From Bacteroidetes bacterium UBA6183 (GTDB taxonomy: Bacteria > Bacteroidota > Bacteroidia > UKL13-3), in contig DITN01000062.1 of NCBI GenBank assembly GCA_002422865.1, positions 61,357 to 125,356 of the forward strand: a stretch of DNA of 64,000 nucleotides, given 5' to 3'. Both the position numbers and the translations under genes were made by a program. The notes below the pieces were generated by a model. That model was not told the DNA's origin. It saw only the letters and a list, made by a program, of their open reading frames with translations, and ran no database searches. Of the stretch, positions 60,972-64,000 are shown piece after piece; positions within the stretch are counted from its first letter, which is position 1, and every line of letters begins with the position of its first letter.

Positions 60972-62225
60972 ATGACATCCCGAAGAGTAGTTGTTACAGG
61001 AATTGGAGCTTTAACGCCTATTGGTAACAATGTTCAGGATTATTGGACAGCATTGTCAAACGGTGTGAGTGGGGCTGCCCCAATCACCCGTTTTGACGCA
61101 TCCAAATTCAAAACACAGTTCGCCTGCGAGGTTAAAAACTTCGATGTTACTAATTTCATCGACCGTAAAGAAGCGCGTAGAATGGATCCGTATACCCAAT
61201 ATGCAATGGTTACGGCTGATGAGGCTTTAGTAGATGCAGGCATTGATTTGGAAAAAGTCAATAAAGACCGTGTAGGTGTGATTTGGGCTTCCGGTATTGG
61301 TGGTTTAAGTACGTTTCATGCAGAAGTAATGGCCTTTGGTAAAGGTGATGGTACGCCACGCTTTAGTCCATTTTTCATCCCTATGATGATTGCCGACATT
61401 GCTTCTGGTTTAATTTCAATTAAGTACGGCTTCAGAGGGCCAAATTTTGCAGTAGTTTCTGCTTGCGCCAGTTCTACCAATGCCATCAGTGATGCTTTCC
61501 TATACATTAAGGCAGGTAAAGCAGATATGGTTGTAACCGGGGGATCGGAGGCAAGTGTAAGTGAACCTGCTATTGGTGGTTTCAATTCAATGAAAGCGCT
61601 TTCTGAGCGCAATGATGAACCACAAACCGCTTCGCGTCCGTATGACCTGACTCGAGATGGTTTTGTGCTAGGAGAAGGTGCAGGCGCTTTAATTCTAGAG
61701 GAATTAGAACACGCAAAAGCGCGTGGTGCAAAAATTTATGCCGAATTAGTAGGCTGCGGTGCAAGTGCTGATGCATACCACATGACAGCTCCGCATCCGG
61801 AAGGACTGGGCGCAAGTCTTGTAATGAAAATGGCATTAGAAGAGGCCGGGGTTAAACCTGAAGAAGTTCAATACATTAATACCCATGGTACCTCCACACC
61901 ATTGGGTGATGCCCAAGAAATAAAAGCCATACAAAATGTATTTGGTGATGCAGCTTATCAACTAAATATCAGTTCAACAAAATCAATGACCGGCCACTTG
62001 TTAGGTGGAACAGGTGCAATTGAGGCCATAGCTTGTTTAATGGCAATTGAAAAAGGAATCATTCCTCCCACAATTAATCATGTAACATCAGATCCCGCTA
62101 TAGATCCGAAATTAAATCTTACTTTTAATAAAGCGCAAACACGTGATGTTACTTATGCTCTAAGTAATACTTTTGGATTTGGTGGTCACAATGCCTCGGT
62201 ATTGTTTCGTAAGTACGAAGGTTAA
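60972..62225 (+). CDS. fabF: Beta-ketoacyl-ACP synthase II
   Basis: Elongates acyl-ACP with malonyl-ACP. The 417-residue protein shows the thiolase-fold triad: Cys164 in VVSACASSTNA, His305 in NTHGTSTPLGD and His342 in MTGHLLGGTGAIEA. RRVVVTGIGALTPIGNNV begins the fold, and NTFGFGGHNASVLF ends it. Length and motif spacing are typical of FabF. It lies between acpP and rnc in one transcription unit. Confidence 0.96.
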   Translation: MTSRRVVVTGIGALTPIGNNVQDYWTALSNGVSGAAPITRFDASKFKTQFACEVKNFDVTNFIDRKEARRMDPYTQYAMVTADEALVDAGIDLEKVNKDRVGVIWASGIGGLSTFHAEVMAFGKGDGTPRFSPFFIPMMIADIASGLISIKYGFRGPNFAVVSACASSTNAISDAFLYIKAGKADMVVTGGSEASVSEPAIGGFNSMKALSERNDEPQTASRPYDLTRDGFVLGEGAGALILEELEHAKARGAKIYAELVGCGASADAYHMTAPHPEGLGASLVMKMALEEAGVKPEEVQYINTHGTSTPLGDAQEIKAIQNVFGDAAYQLNISSTKSMTGHLLGGTGAIEAIACLMAIEKGIIPPTINHVTSDPAIDPKLNLTFNKAQTRDVTYALSNTFGFGGHNASVLFRKYEG

Positions 62226-62245
62226 TTTAACTAATAGTTACCATT

Positions 62246-62983
62246 TTGATTTTTCGAACAATCAGCGGCATCTATTACTCTTTATTTTCGACAGAACGTA
62301 CAGCATACAAAAACGTAAAACGTATAACAGGCTTTTATCCGGGTGCTTTAATATGCTATACCCAAGCTTTACGTCATCACTCTGCTTCTAACCCTGTTCA
62401 TAAAAATGGATCACGAGATAGTAACGAGCGCCTAGAGTACCTTGGAGATTCCGTCTTAAATACCGTTGTCGCTGAGCTGCTATTTAATAGATTTCCCTAT
62501 AAAAATGAAGGTTTTTTAACCGAAATGCGGAGTAAAATTGTGAGTCGGGAGAGTCTTAATGATTTGGCAATAAAAATAGGTCTAAGCCATATTGTTCAGT
62601 ATGATAAACGCGCAATCGGACTTCATACCAAAAACAGCATTTTTGGTAATGCATTAGAAGCATTTATTGGTGCAATTTTCTTGGATGGAGGATTTTCGCT
62701 GGCCCAAAAATTTATTCTTAAAAAGATAATCACACACATTGATTTAGATACCCTGCAACATGTAGAAAAAAATTATAAGGGTAGGCTTATAGAGTGGGGG
62801 CAAAGACAAAATGCATCTATTGAGTTTGATACACAAGAGGACAATAGTCGTAAACAAAGGATATTTACAATTAAAGTTTTAATCAATGGTAATGTGCTTG
62901 GAGCTGCAGAGCATATCTCAAAAAAGAAGGCGGAACAAATGGCTGCTGAAAAAGCCACAGAAAACTTGGGGATTAAACTTTAA
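62246..62983 (+). CDS. rnc: Ribonuclease III
   Basis: Cuts double-stranded RNA, including rRNA precursors. The 245-residue protein has the RNase III signature NERLEYLGDSVLNTVVAELL, the second catalytic segment NALEAFIGAIFLDGG, and a C-terminal dsRNA-binding domain ending in AEHISKKKAEQMAAEKATEN. The only start near the expected N-terminus is TTG at 62246 (MIFRTISGIYYSLFSTE); an ATG further in would remove part of the catalytic domain. It follows fabF by 20 bp. Confidence 0.94.
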   Translation: MIFRTISGIYYSLFSTERTAYKNVKRITGFYPGALICYTQALRHHSASNPVHKNGSRDSNERLEYLGDSVLNTVVAELLFNRFPYKNEGFLTEMRSKIVSRESLNDLAIKIGLSHIVQYDKRAIGLHTKNSIFGNALEAFIGAIFLDGGFSLAQKFILKKIITHIDLDTLQHVEKNYKGRLIEWGQRQNASIEFDTQEDNSRKQRIFTIKVLINGNVLGAAEHISKKKAEQMAAEKATENLGIKL

Positions 62984-63207
62984 CATCATTTAAACTTCAT
63001 TAAAATTTTGGATTTCCTAATCCTATTAAATTGCTATCAAAACCACTCTTCTCTCCGAGTCTTCTAATATTAATGAACAAGTTTTGTTAAACAGGTTTAT
63101 TTAATTGTGTCTTAAATTATGATGAGGTGAAAAATAAGACTTGTTTTTGAAGATAATTTTAATAATTTTGATACAAGATAAATTGTGCAAAAAATAATTA
63201 AAGCTTT

Positions 63208-64000
63208 ATGAGTATATATCTACATCGATTTAAGTCTATTGCCTCTGTAGGCATAACATTTATTTTAACATTGCTTAGCTTCCATTCTCAAGCTCAAGTT
63301 GTGCAAGTTGGTACAGGAACGGCATCCAATACAAATCAAGCGCTTCCAAGTCCGTATCAAAATTATTTTTGGGGGGCTAAGCAACAGTTTTTAATTCTAA
63401 AATCGGAACTGAATGCTCTTGGAATAAACTCGGCTGGTCCAATTACATCTCTTGGATTTAATGTTTCGGCATTAAACTCTACTCCAGTTGGTGGTTACAA
63501 AGAAACATTTATCAGGTTGAAAAATGTTACTTACAATGCTTTTACTGGTACTGCAGCATGGGAATCAGGCCTAACTCAAGTGTTTTATGCGGCAACTTTT
63601 ACACCCACTTCAGGCTGGAATATGCACACATTTTCTACACCTTTTTTCTGGGATGGAACATCGAATATTGTTGTAGAAGTTTGTAACAACGACCTTGCGT
63701 GGACTGTTTCAAGTAATGCTAGCGTGTTTAACTCTACAACTACTTTTAATTCGGCATTACTAGCTCAAAATGATGCAACTGGTGTTTGTGGTACAACTCC
63801 TGCTGTAACACCTTCTACAATTAGATGTAATATGAGATTAGTATTCAATCCTACCGGTGGCCCCGGAGGCGGCAATCCCTTCCTAGCTCCCCCAATATCA
63901 AGCTTCGCTTACGACAAGGGCATAGATACGGTATGGATAAATAGTCCATATGCATTTATAAACAATTCAACAGGTGATAGTGCGTCATATTGGCGAGTAG
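63208..64000 (+). CDS. Secreted protein, 5' part (runs off the window), PKD/fibronectin-like start
   Basis: An ORF from the ATG at 63208 stays open to the window end (264 codons). It begins with a Sec signal peptide (SIASVGITFILTLLSFHSQA, then Q). The mature part has a Bacteroidota-type N-terminal module (ALPSPYQNYFWGAKQQFLIL; SLGFNVSAL; FFWDGTSNIVVEVC) seen at the start of many T9SS-secreted, GEVED- or fibronectin-type proteins. Then comes a Gly/Pro linker, and the first strands of what looks like a PKD domain (FAYDKGIDTVWINSPYAFIN). A C-terminal sorting domain would be expected beyond the window. The 224-bp gap upstream to rnc contains a TAATTTTG box at 63163-63170. Confidence 0.75.
   Translation, partial: MSIYLHRFKSIASVGITFILTLLSFHSQAQVVQVGTGTASNTNQALPSPYQNYFWGAKQQFLILKSELNALGINSAGPITSLGFNVSALNSTPVGGYKETFIRLKNVTYNAFTGTAAWESGLTQVFYAATFTPTSGWNMHTFSTPFFWDGTSNIVVEVCNNDLAWTVSSNASVFNSTTTFNSALLAQNDATGVCGTTPAVTPSTIRCNMRLVFNPTGGPGGGNPFLAPPISSFAYDKGIDTVWINSPYAFINNSTGDSASYWRV

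Overview
The window looks like a chromosomal segment of a Bacteroidota bacterium, probably an environmental, pigmented member of the Bacteroidia/Chitinophagia/Flavobacteriia range. The signs are C-terminal type IX secretion (T9SS) sorting domains, a TonB-dependent receptor with an N-terminal carboxypeptidase-regulatory-like domain, -7 boxes of the TAnnTTTG type with almost no Shine-Dalgarno sequences, an IPExxxVDY-family gene beside pyk/acpP/fabF/rnc, and a flexirubin-free crt/cru carotenoid cluster. The DNA is AT-rich by eye. I see no IS element, prophage or CRISPR array.

Layout. 1-3.8 kb: the 3' end of a DUF4175-like gene, an amidohydrolase lipoprotein and a secreted protein. 3.9-12.6 kb: a cell-surface glycan block (methyltransferase, a dolichyl-phosphate-sugar-synthase-like GT2, a GT-A/GT-C/TPR fusion and a GT2/glycosylphosphotransferase-like fusion), facing a glycosyltransferase and an LpxH-like phosphoesterase. 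12.7-22.4 kb: housekeeping genes (apaG, icd, gpsA, psd, gdhA, a PfkB kinase) and small envelope proteins. 22.5-24.7 kb: tRNA-Asn followed by an array of hairpin/terminator repeats, a partial copy of the tRNA 3' end, a GIY-YIG nuclease gene, and small ORFs among further repeats; this is the most accessory-looking part. 24.8-34.7 kb: a carotenoid island of two divergent operons around a perfect 18-bp palindrome. Leftward: TonB receptor, crtI, crtB, an unknown gene, idi. Rightward: a MarR regulator, crtD, cruF, crtZ and a CrtYcd-type lycopene cyclase. 34.7-39.2 kb: a tightly overlapping MBOAT/SGNH/SGNH/glucosaminidase operon that looks like a polysaccharide or peptidoglycan O-acetylation module. 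39.3-45.5 kb: an isolated PAS domain, a CNNM/CorC transporter and a 1.4-kaa T9SS protein. 45.5-58.6 kb: ndk, then purK and purE separated by an oppositely oriented 10.5-kb gene for a giant repeat-rich T9SS protein. 58.6-63 kb: pyk, IPExxxVDY, acpP, fabF, rnc. 63.2-64 kb: the 5' part of another secreted protein.

How the genes work together. The carotenoid genes supply every step from IPP isomerisation to a hydroxylated monocyclic carotenoid except GGPP synthase; the CruF+CrtD+CrtYcd+CrtZ set without CrtW points to a saproxanthin-type pigment. The palindrome beside the MarR gene probably regulates both arms. All annotations come from reading the sequence; no searches were run.
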